A DNA stretch of 7,448 nt from an uncultured Victivallaceae bacterium (GCA_934663655.1 CAKUKT010000119.1:1-7448), one strand, 5' to 3'; counted from the stretch's first letter, positions 1 to 5,993 are shown. Notes: generated from the letters alone by a model not told the origin. Translations and numbers: made by a program.

Positions 1-623
1 CGATCATCGCGATTCTCGCCGGACTGCTGATGCCGGCTCTCTCCCGGGCCCGCGCCGCCGCCGCCGGCACCAACTGCCTCAACAATATGAAACAGATCGG
101 CGTGATGATGATGCAGTATGCCGACAGCTTCCGGGGTAATTATCCGCTTCCCGGAATGGTCGAACCCTGGGACGAGGACAGCCTGGCCGGCTGGACCAAC
201 CAGATGCGCGAAGGAGTTGGCGCTACCAAAAAGATGTTCCGCTGTTCGATGGAGCAGCAGCGGGAGTTTTCCTATTCGTTCAACAGCCACGAACCTTTCG
301 CCCGCTCCGGCTTTGCTCATCACCGCTCCTGGAAACAGCAGGAATTTGACCGTTCACGGATCGGCGGCAGCAAGATAATCCTGATCGAGGAGAGTGCCAC
401 CGACATGTTCACGCCGGAGGATTCTGATCAGGACAACTACACTCAGGACACCGCCCCGCGCGACGACGGACGTCACAACGGCTATGCGATCTGTTTCTCC
501 GACGGTCACGGCGGGCAGACGAAAAAATACAACTATGCCGAGGTTACCTACTACACCGACCGGATGTCGGGATGGCTCGGAGACAGCTGGACTGCCGATA
601 CCAACAATGTGGTGATGGAGTAA
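1..623 (+). CDS. Prepilin-type N-terminal helix / H-Xn-DG secreted protein, 5' truncated
   Basis: The reading frame is open from the left edge (codons start at base 3) to TAA at 621-623, so the gene begins outside the window; the first in-window ATG at 30 is internal. The opening residues IIAILAGLLMPALSRAR are the hydrophobic helix that follows the cleavage site in type IV pilin-like proteins, followed by the usual Cys-Leu-x-Asn-x-Lys-Gln-Ile-Gly segment. An FRC(S) motif lies mid-protein. Near the C-terminus RHNGYAICFSDGH resembles the 'H-X9-DG' processing-associated motif, but here only eight residues separate His from Asp-Gly. Proteins of this class are presumed to be handled by a prepilin peptidase / type II-like secretion system and are numerous in Lentisphaerota and Planctomycetota; individual functions are mostly unknown. 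The C-terminal tail is rich in Tyr, Thr, Asp and Trp. The gene is convergent with the NeuB-like gene. The family assignment is confident; no specific function can be given. Confidence 0.85.
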   Translation, partial: IIAILAGLLMPALSRARAAAAGTNCLNNMKQIGVMMMQYADSFRGNYPLPGMVEPWDEDSLAGWTNQMREGVGATKKMFRCSMEQQREFSYSFNSHEPFARSGFAHHRSWKQQEFDRSRIGGSKIILIEESATDMFTPEDSDQDNYTQDTAPRDDGRHNGYAICFSDGHGGQTKKYNYAEVTYYTDRMSGWLGDSWTADTNNVVME

Positions 624-640
624 TCTTCAGGATCACGGGA

Positions 641-659
641 AGGGGGGCGCCGCCCCCCT
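641..659. terminator. GC hairpin just after the pseudopilin gene (possible bidirectional terminator)
   Basis: Seventeen bases after the stop at 623 lies a perfect hairpin: AGGGGGGC (641-648) pairs with GCCCCCCT (652-659) around a 3-nt loop. It is very stable and symmetrical, so it would form in transcripts from either strand between these convergent genes. No T-tract follows on either strand (GTCGTTCC on plus), so it is not a textbook intrinsic terminator. It could instead stabilise the 3' end or act with another factor. Confidence 0.45.
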
Positions 660-673
660 GTCGTTCCGGAGGA

Positions 674-695
674 GATCGTTTCTGAACAAACGATC
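674..695. other. Perfect 8-bp inverted repeat, hairpin without U-tract
   Basis: GATCGTTT (674-681) and AAACGATC (688-695) form a perfect 8-bp stem with a 6-nt loop CTGAAC. It lies 14 bases downstream of the GC hairpin at 641-659, in the gap between two convergent genes. No T-run follows it. It may be a second 3'-end structure or a protein-binding palindrome; the sequence alone does not decide. Confidence 0.4.
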
Positions 696-760
696 AGCCC
701 CGCCCGGATTACTGTGCGGGAGTTCCCGGTTCCCCCTCCGTTTTCCGCTGAACCGGAATT

Positions 761-848
761 TTTTCTCCCGCGCGGGGGGGGGCGATTGTACACTTGGAAC
801 AAAATTACTTGTTGAACGTGCTTTTCCCCCGCGCGCTGGGGGCGATTG
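761..848. repeat. Pair of CCCGCGCG/G-run direct repeats downstream of the NeuB-like gene
   Basis: Two near-identical 27-28 base blocks lie at 761-788 and 822-848. Each has TTTTC, then a C-run with GCGCG, then a G-run, then GGCGATTG. They differ by a few substitutions and one indel and are separated by a 33-base AT-richer spacer. Each block can fold: CCCGCGCGGG is self-complementary in the first, and CCCCC (826-830) pairs with GGGGG (838-842) in the second. The first block holds a nine-G run at 774-782. The blocks begin about 15 bases beyond the stop of the minus-strand NeuB-like gene. Confidence 0.6.
826..842 (-). terminator. Candidate 3'-end hairpin of the NeuB-like gene
   Basis: Read on the minus strand, CCCCC-AGCGCGC-GGGGG forms a 5-bp stem with a 7-nt loop about 20 bases after the TGA of the NeuB-like gene. 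It is followed by AAAAG rather than a U-tract, so its role as a terminator is uncertain. It lies inside the second copy of the GC direct repeat. Confidence 0.3.
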
Positions 849-862
849 ATCCCGCTTCCTCT

Positions 863-2041
863 TCAGGCCCGGATGTTGTCGCGGTCGATCTCCACCAGTT
901 CGAGTTCGGGGAATTTGTAATCGACCGGGGGGAATTTCTCGAAATGATCGAGCTGGAGAATTGTATTCATCTTAATCGCCTCCCGGGCCGTCGCGCCGAG
1001 CAGCTGCCGCGCCATCCACGGGTTCAGCCCGCCCAGGTGACCCGGACGCTTCGCAATCAGATCTTCGCGGTCGATCACCTTGCCCGCCGGAATATCCCGC
1101 GCCGCCACCAGCACTTTGCTGCGGTTGCGACCCGCCCGCGCCGGATCCTTGCCCCGGGTGTAGAGACGCTGGGAATGGCCGTTGCCGAGCGCCATCTCCA
1201 CGTAGCGGACGCGTTTGACCATCTCGGCGTAGTGAGCGCAGTCGACCGAAATCGGCACATCATGAATGCTTTTGTCGGGCAGGTAGATGTGTTTGCTGAT
1301 CAGTACCGGGCGCAATGCCGCCACCGCGTAGATCAGAAAGTCGCTGGTGGTGTGTTCGACGCAGCCGGCCATGACCCCCATATCGCCGAAAGCCTGGCGG
1401 TAGGTGTTGATGACTTCGAGGTTGGCTGAACTGTAGAGGTATTCGGGTGACCCCGATTCCTGCGTCGAATGCAGCGCGATGATATCCTCCACTCCGTTGT
1501 CTTTAAGAGTGCGGATGCACGCCTCCACTTCGGCGAAGGTCGCGTTGATGTTGTGGAAGGTCACCGGCACCTTCAACTTCGCCGCCTCTTCCAGCAGCAG
1601 AATGTTGTTGATGTCATCGCTGTTGATGTTGATCATCGGGCTGCCGAGATCGCCGGTCATTTTCATCGCCACCGGATCGAGCGGAGTCAGGTAGAGGATG
1701 ATCCCGCACTGTTCGGCGTATCTGAAAAGCTCCTCCCACTGGCGGTAGGTGAAGTTCAGTTCATCGATTTCCCGGCACATCTTGGCCAGGGTAAATTCTC
1801 CGGGATAGGTGTCCTCTCCCGCCCGGATATGGTTGAAATAGAAGATCTCCCCCGATGAATAGTTGAAGATGTCGCAGCCGTCGCAGCCGGCTTCGGCCGC
1901 GCCGCGGATCATGGTCTTGGCATGTTCAACGCTGCCCATGTGGGCGCTGCCGATTTCGGCGGTGAGGAAAATTTTTTCTCCGGGGCCGATCACCCGGTCC
2001 CGGACGCGGATACGCTGCTGGGTTCTGCTCAGAAAAGTCAT
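863..2041 (-). CDS. NeuB/SpsE-family (sialic acid synthase-like) protein with C-terminal SAF domain, divergent active site
   Basis: This 392-residue protein has the full NeuB layout. Residues about 20-290 form the TIM-barrel synthase domain: FLTAEIGSAHMG at 25-36, repeated barrel segments, CVEHTTSD at 227-234, and ALGNG at 284-288. Residues about 308-365 form the SAF (antifreeze-like) domain, with VAARDIPAG at 312-320 and KRPG at 331-334. Characterised NeuB enzymes condense phosphoenolpyruvate with N-acetylmannosamine or a related sugar. By eye, E29 and H230 match conserved catalytic or metal positions. However, the KFQ motif is replaced by D57-I-F, the Lys of the KI.S motif by N138, and the Asn/Tyr of the sugar-binding HC..N.Y segment by Gln/Ser near 194-196. 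The start is ATG at 2041 with GAGG (2051-2054) nine bases upstream, and a promoter lies further upstream. It is divergent from the hybrid regulator. No sialic acid partner genes are seen. Fold membership is sure; the substrate, and even the use of PEP, are open. Confidence 0.9.
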   Translation of the reverse strand: MTFLSRTQQRIRVRDRVIGPGEKIFLTAEIGSAHMGSVEHAKTMIRGAAEAGCDGCDIFNYSSGEIFYFNHIRAGEDTYPGEFTLAKMCREIDELNFTYRQWEELFRYAEQCGIILYLTPLDPVAMKMTGDLGSPMININSDDINNILLLEEAAKLKVPVTFHNINATFAEVEACIRTLKDNGVEDIIALHSTQESGSPEYLYSSANLEVINTYRQAFGDMGVMAGCVEHTTSDFLIYAVAALRPVLISKHIYLPDKSIHDVPISVDCAHYAEMVKRVRYVEMALGNGHSQRLYTRGKDPARAGRNRSKVLVAARDIPAGKVIDREDLIAKRPGHLGGLNPWMARQLLGATAREAIKMNTILQLDHFEKFPPVDYKFPELELVEIDRDNIRA

Positions 2042-2080
2042 TCTTCAATACCTCATCGTCAGAGTTTGTGGAACGTAATT

Positions 2081-2144
2081 TTCCGGTTTTACCTTCAATA
2101 TACCCTCGGCTTCAGCTGGATACAAATGAAAAAATTCCGGTTTT
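2081..2144. promoter_or_regulatory. Candidate operator pair: two TTCCGGTTTT repeats flanking the NeuB-like promoter
   Basis: TTCCGGTTTT occurs at 2081-2090 and again at 2135-2144, a spacing of 54 bases (about five helical turns). One copy sits at the predicted start point and the other just upstream of the -35. The upstream copy is part of a symmetrical element, TCCGG-TTTTT-CCGGA (2136-2150). An inverted core AAACCGG (2266-2272) lies between the -35 and -10 of the regulator promoter. The placement fits binding by the adjacent GntR/LacI hybrid regulator, but that link is inferred. Confidence 0.4.
2097..2125 (-). promoter_or_regulatory. Sigma70-like promoter for the NeuB-like gene
   Basis: On the minus strand, TTGTAT (2125-2120) and TATATT (2102-2097) are separated by exactly 17 bases. 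The expected transcription start is near 2090, giving a leader of about 50 bases before the ATG at 2041. It mirrors the plus-strand promoter of the regulator, which has the same -10 hexamer and spacing. Confidence 0.6.
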
Positions 2145-2233
2145 TCCGGAGAGAAAATATCACTTTTCAGGAGTTGTGCTTCGGTTGCCCTGATGTGTCC
2201 GTGCGGCGTCGTGTGGCCGGGGATCATTTCGAG

Positions 2234-2246
2234 TGAAAAATTTTCA
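2234..2246. promoter_or_regulatory. Palindrome TGAAAA-A-TTTTCA upstream of the regulator promoter
   Basis: This is a perfect 6+1+6 palindrome, seven bases upstream of the -35 at 2253. Its position just outside a promoter in a divergent regulatory region fits a binding site for a dimeric regulator. It is AT-rich, so chance occurrence is possible. Confidence 0.35.
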
Positions 2247-2252
2247 TTTCGA

Positions 2253-2281
2253 TTGCATTTGTTTGAAACCGGGGTTATATT
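2253..2281 (+). promoter_or_regulatory. Sigma70-like promoter for the hybrid regulator
   Basis: TTGCAT (2253-2258) and TATATT (2276-2281) are separated by exactly 17 bases. The start point would be near 2288, giving a leader of about 36 bases before the ATG at 2324. The spacer contains AAACCGG, the inverse of the CCGGTTT core repeated at the opposite promoter, which suggests autoregulation. No strong Shine-Dalgarno precedes the ATG (only GACGGG about nine bases away). Confidence 0.6.
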
Positions 2282-2323
2282 GGGTTGTAATGAAAATGAT
2301 AATCAACCGACGGGTCGCTACCT

Positions 2324-3400
2324 ATGCCGAGAACCCCGAATTACGAAGTGATTGCCACGGTGAGAAACCGGATCGTCTCCGGTCTCTACGATGCCGCCGG
2401 CTTTCTGCCCGCCGAACGCGAACTGGCCGAAGAGCTCGGCGTCGGTCGCGGCGTGGTGCGCAACGTGCTGCGCACACTCCAGGATGAGGGCCTGATCCGG
2501 TTGATCCCGCGGCGCGGCGCCGGAATCTGCACCGCCGAGAAGAAACAACGGCTTGAACGGTTTTTCATCCGCTGTGGACATTCCCCTGCGGTGATGGGGA
2601 ACGCCCCGGAGTTTCTCGGAGTCCTCGGCGGCATTTGTGCCGGGGCCGCCGAATGTTGTGCCGAGGCGTTGCTGTCCCTCGCCCGTGACGGCGATTTTAC
2701 CGGGGAGATAATTTCCCGCTGGCGGCGCAATGAACTTCAGGGAGTGATTTTCATCGAAAACACCGATACTCCCGGCCAGCTTCGGGAACTCGCCGCCGCC
2801 GGAGTCCCGACCGTGGTGGCCAACCTTGAATCCGCGCTGGAAGCCGTGAGCACCCGGATGGATTTCCGCGCCATCGGACGAGCCGCCGGCGCCCGCCTCG
2901 CCGCTGCCGGACGCGGACGGGTCGGCGCGGTCACCGGACCACTGGATCGATATATTTATTCGGAAATGCTCGCCGGCTTTCGCGGTGCGCTCGCGGAGGA
3001 GGAGCTTATGCTCGATCGCCGGCTGGTCGTGGAATTTACCAACGATCCCGCCGGCGCCGCCGTTAATTACCGGCGGCTCAGTGAGTTGCTCGCTTCTCCC
3101 GGGCGCCCGGATGCTATTTTCGCGATGCGGGACAACCGGGCGGAAGTGATTTTCCGGATCTGCCGGGAGCTCCGGCTCCGTATTCCGGAAGATCTCGCCG
3201 TGATCGGTTATGACGACGTCTCCTGGCCCGGGGCTGAGGCGGCCGGATTGACCACACTCCGGCAGCCGGTCGAAATCCTGGGAAGGGCGGCGGTGGAACT
3301 CCTTGGAGAATATTTCCTCACCGGAGTTCCGCCGGAGAGCCGGGTGATTTCCCCCATCCCGATTGAGCGTACAAGTCTGCCTCCCCCGCGTCGTCGGTAG
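2324..3400 (+). CDS. GntR/LacI hybrid transcriptional regulator (AraR-type architecture)
   Basis: This 358-residue protein has two parts. Residues about 5-70 are a GntR-family winged helix, with the signature LPAERELAEELGVGRGVVRN at 28-47 followed by the LxxEGLI-type wing and a PRRGAGI turn. Residues about 85-350 are a LacI/GalR-type periplasmic-binding-like ligand domain: LQGVIFIEN, GVPTVVANLES, RPDAIFAMRDN, RIPEDLAVIGYDDVSW, LTTLRQPVEILGRAAVELL and a terminal PIERTSLP. This combination is known from AraR of Bacillus, which responds to a sugar. The usual Ser-Arg of the GntR recognition helix is Gly-Arg here. It is divergent from the NeuB-like gene across a 282-base region with promoters and repeated motifs, so it most likely controls that gene and itself. 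The ligand is unknown but is probably a sugar or sugar phosphate. The last 13 codons and the stop lie inside the first copy of a tandem repeat. ATG at 2324 is the only start fitting the winged-helix N-terminus. Confidence 0.9.
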   Translation: MPRTPNYEVIATVRNRIVSGLYDAAGFLPAERELAEELGVGRGVVRNVLRTLQDEGLIRLIPRRGAGICTAEKKQRLERFFIRCGHSPAVMGNAPEFLGVLGGICAGAAECCAEALLSLARDGDFTGEIISRWRRNELQGVIFIENTDTPGQLRELAAAGVPTVVANLESALEAVSTRMDFRAIGRAAGARLAAAGRGRVGAVTGPLDRYIYSEMLAGFRGALAEEELMLDRRLVVEFTNDPAGAAVNYRRLSELLASPGRPDAIFAMRDNRAEVIFRICRELRLRIPEDLAVIGYDDVSWPGAEAAGLTTLRQPVEILGRAAVELLGEYFLTGVPPESRVISPIPIERTSLPPPRRR

Positions 3401-3570
3401 CGGTTGTTTTCCGGTTCCGCGCTGGTTTCCGGGGGACTCCCCTGTCCCCGATTGAGCGTACAAGTCTGCCTCCTCCGCGCCGTCGGTAGCGGTTGTTTTC
3501 CCGTTCCGCGCCGGTTTCCGGGGGATTCCCCTGTCCCGATTGAGCGTACAAGCCTGCCTTCCCCGCTCCG
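3361..3570. repeat. Tandem repeat, 88/89-bp period, two full copies plus a decayed third
   Basis: GATTGAGCGTACAAG begins at 3361, 3450 and (followed by CCTGCC) 3538. Copy 1 (3361-3449, 89 bp) and copy 2 (3450-3537, 88 bp) differ at about five positions plus one base of length. Copy 3 matches for only about 30 bases and then diverges. Copy 1 encodes the regulator's last residues (IERTSLPPPRRR) and its TAG stop. Copy 3 can be read in the same frame as copy 1 (offset 177 = 3 x 59) as PIERTSLPSP. GGGGAC (3432-3437) and GTCCCC (3444-3449) form a hairpin at the end of copy 1. The stretch just before copy 1 (about 3340-3360) also weakly resembles the copy ends. The array fills most of the gap between convergent genes. 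Confidence 0.85.
3432..3449. other. Hairpin at the end of repeat copy 1
   Basis: GGGGAC (3432-3437) pairs with GTCCCC (3444-3449) around TCCCCT, 31 bases past the regulator stop. No T-tract follows. In copy 2 the equivalent stem is weakened by a C-to-T change and a lost C, but GGGGA-T-TCCCC there can still pair. It may help end or protect the regulator transcript. Confidence 0.35.
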
Positions 3571-3648
3571 ATTCCCGGGAGTTTCCCCCGATTCTCCGGC
3601 GCGTTCGGCCCGGAAACGCTGCCATGCTGCGGTAAAACGGCTCCCCGG
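3571..3648. other. Rest of the convergent gap, no feature seen
   Basis: These 78 bases lie between the decayed third repeat copy and the stop of the antiporter gene. They are GC-rich with short pyrimidine runs. I see no gene, T-tailed hairpin or repeat beyond a weak echo (GGGAGTTTCCCCCGATTC) of the repeat-unit boundary at about 3577-3594. Confidence 0.5.
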
Positions 3649-5259
3649 TCAATTCCTGCCGGATGGAGTCAGCGTCTTCTGCACAAAGCGCAGCATTCCC
3701 TGCGGCAGAGTGGGCAGAGCCCGATAGGAGCGGGCGATCTCCTCGTAACTGCGGATCGGCCGGTAGTCGCTGCCCGGGAAGAATTTTTTCGCCGTCTCCG
3801 CCATCGCCGCCTCATCGCCGAGCATCAGCAGGCCGTCGCCCCGTTTCAGCACGGTATTGCCGCGCGGGGAAACGAAGCCGTCGCCGCGCCGCACCATCAG
3901 AACCAGTACTCCTTCCGGAAGCGCCAGCCGGGAAAGCGGTTCATCGGCGAAGGCGGCGTCGGGTGGGACTTCAAATTCAAACATCTCCTGGCGGCTGCTC
4001 GAACTGGTGATCTCAAATTCCAGTGGAATCCGCGGCCGGTTGTCAACCGGTTTGTCCAGCTGCAGTCGGCGTGCCGTCGGCATAATCGTCGACCCCTGTA
4101 TCACCACCGAGGCGATTACCATGAAGAAGATCATGTTGAAGAGCAGCGGTGCAAACTCAACTCCCGCCGCCAGCGGGAATGTCGCCAGTACAATCGGCGC
4201 CGCGCCCCGCAGTCCCACCCAGGAGATGAACAACCGTTCCCGCCAGTTGAAGGAACTCCCCGCCAGACAGCTGCAGACCGCCACCGGACGGGCGACGAAA
4301 AGCAGCACCAGTGACAGCAATATGCCTGGAATCCAGACCTGATAGCCGACGAGTTCATCCGGATTGACCAGCAGTCCCAGCGTGGTGAAAAGCGCCACCT
4401 GCATCAGCCAGGCGATCCCGTCGCTGAAACGAGACAGTCCGTTGCGGAAGTTGAACCGCAGATTCCCCATCGTCATGCCGCAGACGTAGACCGACATCAT
4501 ACCGTTGCCGCCGATCTGTTCGGCGAAACCGTATGCGAGCAGCACCAGCGAGATGCCGATGACGTAATACAACCCCTCGTAATCGAGCTTCAGACGGTAC
4601 AGATACTGGCCGAGGACGCCGCTGCCAACTCCGATCAGCACCCCCATCGCCATTTTGTAGATCAGCACCAGCGGCAGCAGCCAGCCCGCCGAATTTTCTT
4701 CGAGCACCAGGGAGATCAGGGTGATTACCAGCAGATAGGCCATCGGATCGTTGCTGCCGGATTCGAGTTCAAGCAGGGGGCGGAGCCGTCCTTTCAGGGC
4801 GATGCCGCGTCCCCGGAGCACTGCGAATACCGCCGCCGCGTCGGTGGAGGAGATGATTGCCCCGAGCAGCAGACACCAGCTGAACCTGGCTTCGTAGCCG
4901 AATGCGAAAAATATCAGCCATGCCCCGACTCCGAGCAGCAGCGCAGTCAGGATCACGCCGATGGTGGCCAGCAGCGCTCCGCGGCCGAGCACCGGTTGGA
5001 TCGAATTGAATCCGGTGTCCATGCCGCCCGAATAGAGGATGAAGCACAGCGCCACCGTCCCGAGTATATTGACTCCTCCGGCGTGAAGATCGCCGGAGAG
5101 GTTGACAATCCCCAGGACTCCGGAACCGCAGATCATACCGACGGCGAGAAACATCAGCAGGATCGGCAGGTTGAAACGGATCGACAGGCGGTTGGAGGCC
5201 GCGCCGAGCAGCAGCAGGAAACCTGCGATCAGCAGAAAACCATGAATTTCCGGAATCAT
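3649..5259 (-). CDS. nhaP2: Potassium/proton antiporter, CPA1 family (NhaP2-like), with TrkA-C domain
   Basis: This 536-residue membrane protein has about a dozen hydrophobic segments (residues 5-395) and a soluble C-terminal part. The family motifs are clear: GAIISSTDAAAVFAVLR at 133-149 and LELESGSNDPMA at 163-174 (the acidic ion-binding region), and SWVGLRGAAPIVLATFPL at 346-363. Residues about 425-485 form a TrkA-C (RCK-C) regulatory domain, which in relatives senses a ligand and gates transport. NhaP2 proteins exchange cytoplasmic K+ (or Na+) for external H+ at the inner membrane. The protein is somewhat shorter than enterobacterial NhaP2 (about 578 residues) and has only a short tail after TrkA-C. 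The start is ATG at 5259 with GGAG (5267-5270) seven bases upstream. The ATG overlaps the TGA of the upstream gntR gene as ATGA, pointing to translational coupling. It is convergent with the hybrid regulator across a repeat array. Ion preference cannot be told from sequence. Confidence 0.93.
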   Translation of the reverse strand: MIPEIHGFLLIAGFLLLLGAASNRLSIRFNLPILLMFLAVGMICGSGVLGIVNLSGDLHAGGVNILGTVALCFILYSGGMDTGFNSIQPVLGRGALLATIGVILTALLLGVGAWLIFFAFGYEARFSWCLLLGAIISSTDAAAVFAVLRGRGIALKGRLRPLLELESGSNDPMAYLLVITLISLVLEENSAGWLLPLVLIYKMAMGVLIGVGSGVLGQYLYRLKLDYEGLYYVIGISLVLLAYGFAEQIGGNGMMSVYVCGMTMGNLRFNFRNGLSRFSDGIAWLMQVALFTTLGLLVNPDELVGYQVWIPGILLSLVLLFVARPVAVCSCLAGSSFNWRERLFISWVGLRGAAPIVLATFPLAAGVEFAPLLFNMIFFMVIASVVIQGSTIMPTARRLQLDKPVDNRPRIPLEFEITSSSSRQEMFEFEVPPDAAFADEPLSRLALPEGVLVLMVRRGDGFVSPRGNTVLKRGDGLLMLGDEAAMAETAKKFFPGSDYRPIRSYEEIARSYRALPTLPQGMLRFVQKTLTPSGRN

Positions 5260-5993
5260 TGCGCTGCTCCATTATTTCGATGGCGGCGCCGCCGGCTGGA
5301 AAGTTGGTCGGTGACGGCGGTCTGCTGTTCGGCGAGGAAGTTGAGATGTTTGAACCGGGCCGAGGAGATATGGCGTCTGACCAGGGCTTCCGCCTCGGCA
5401 ATCCAGCCGCGTCGGATTGCTCCGCTGATCATCATGTGTTCTTCATTTACCGCTTCGAGCTCCTGCTTCGAGGAGGGAATACTGCCGCTGAGAAAGATGC
5501 TGCCAAGCTGACTGTAGAGAGTCCGGCTGCGTTCAGCGAGAAGTTCAGAATGGGAGGCCAGGCAGATCGCGCGGTGAAAGTCCATATCCGGTTCGAGGGT
5601 TGGAGCCGGTGACGTGGTGTCGCCGCTGGCGGCGATATAGTCGCGTTCACTCCGCAGTGCCGCGTCGATGCGTTCGAAATCTTCCGGTTCGCCACGCGTC
5701 ACCGCCAGCCCGACGGCGACGGTTTCGAGAGCTTCGCGAAGCAGATAGATATCCTCAATTTCCCGCGCTGTGAAGGTTCTCAGGAAGCTGCCACGGTAGG
5801 GGACGCTGGTCAGCCAGCCGTCCTGCTCGAGTTTGCGGAACGCCTCGCGGATCGGGGTCGAACTCAGCCCGAACTCCTTCGCCAGATGATCTTCGCGCAG
5901 CGGCGTACCCGGTTTCAACTTTTCACTGATGATCTTGTGCAGAATGCAGTCACAGGCAATTTCCAGTTGAGTACTCTTTTTCTCCGATGTCAT
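5256..5993 (-). CDS. GntR-family transcriptional regulator, FadR/FCD subfamily
   Basis: This 245-residue protein has a winged helix at about 10-75 (LREDHLAKEFGLSSTPIREA at 32-51, then LEQDGWL and PYRGSFL) and an all-helical FCD ligand domain at about 78-225. The FCD metal-binding set looks intact: D136 and H140 in DMDFH, H186 in EEHMMI, and H208 in VRRHIS. Such domains usually bind a carboxylic acid through a metal ion. The start is ATG at 5993. The frame stays open upstream into eno, but that part lacks any domain and includes antisense of eno codons, and the winged helix begins shortly after this Met. Only a weak GGAA precedes it. The gene lies 110 bases after eno, and its TGA overlaps the antiporter ATG by four bases, so it is probably cotranscribed with nhaP2 and possibly with eno. 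The Arg/His/Asn-rich C-terminal tail (233-241) is low complexity. Ligand and targets are unknown. Confidence 0.9.
   Translation of the reverse strand: MTSEKKSTQLEIACDCILHKIISEKLKPGTPLREDHLAKEFGLSSTPIREAFRKLEQDGWLTSVPYRGSFLRTFTAREIEDIYLLREALETVAVGLAVTRGEPEDFERIDAALRSERDYIAASGDTTSPAPTLEPDMDFHRAICLASHSELLAERSRTLYSQLGSIFLSGSIPSSKQELEAVNEEHMMISGAIRRGWIAEAEALVRRHISSARFKHLNFLAEQQTAVTDQLSSRRRRHRNNGAAQ

Noticed and set aside
551..802. 83-residue minus-strand frame in the first intergenic region
   Set aside because: It has low complexity, overlaps the pseudopilin gene end and hairpins, and shows no recognisable motif.
794..1429. 211-residue plus-strand frame over the NeuB-like gene, and similar frames over eno and the antiporter
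   Set aside because: These are shadows of the minus-strand genes, with no domain or start-site support.
863..2041. Calling the gene neuB with a sialic acid biosynthesis role
   Set aside because: Key PEP- and sugar-binding residues are replaced and no neuA/neuC-type genes are nearby, so only the family name is supported.
3361..3570. CRISPR-like array
   Set aside because: The units are 88-89 bases and directly adjacent with no variable spacers. No cas genes are near. It is a plain tandem duplication.
2318..3652. 444-residue open frame on the minus strand, antisense to the hybrid regulator
   Set aside because: It has no recognisable domain and its composition is Gly/Arg/Pro/Glu low complexity. 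The opposite strand encodes a clear GntR/LacI regulator. High GC keeps antisense frames open. Its repeated N-terminal segments only reflect the DNA tandem repeat.
3404..3727. 107-residue plus-strand frame after the regulator
   Set aside because: It is made of the tandem repeat plus antisense of the antiporter C-terminus. Its PIERTSLPSP match only echoes the duplicated regulator end.
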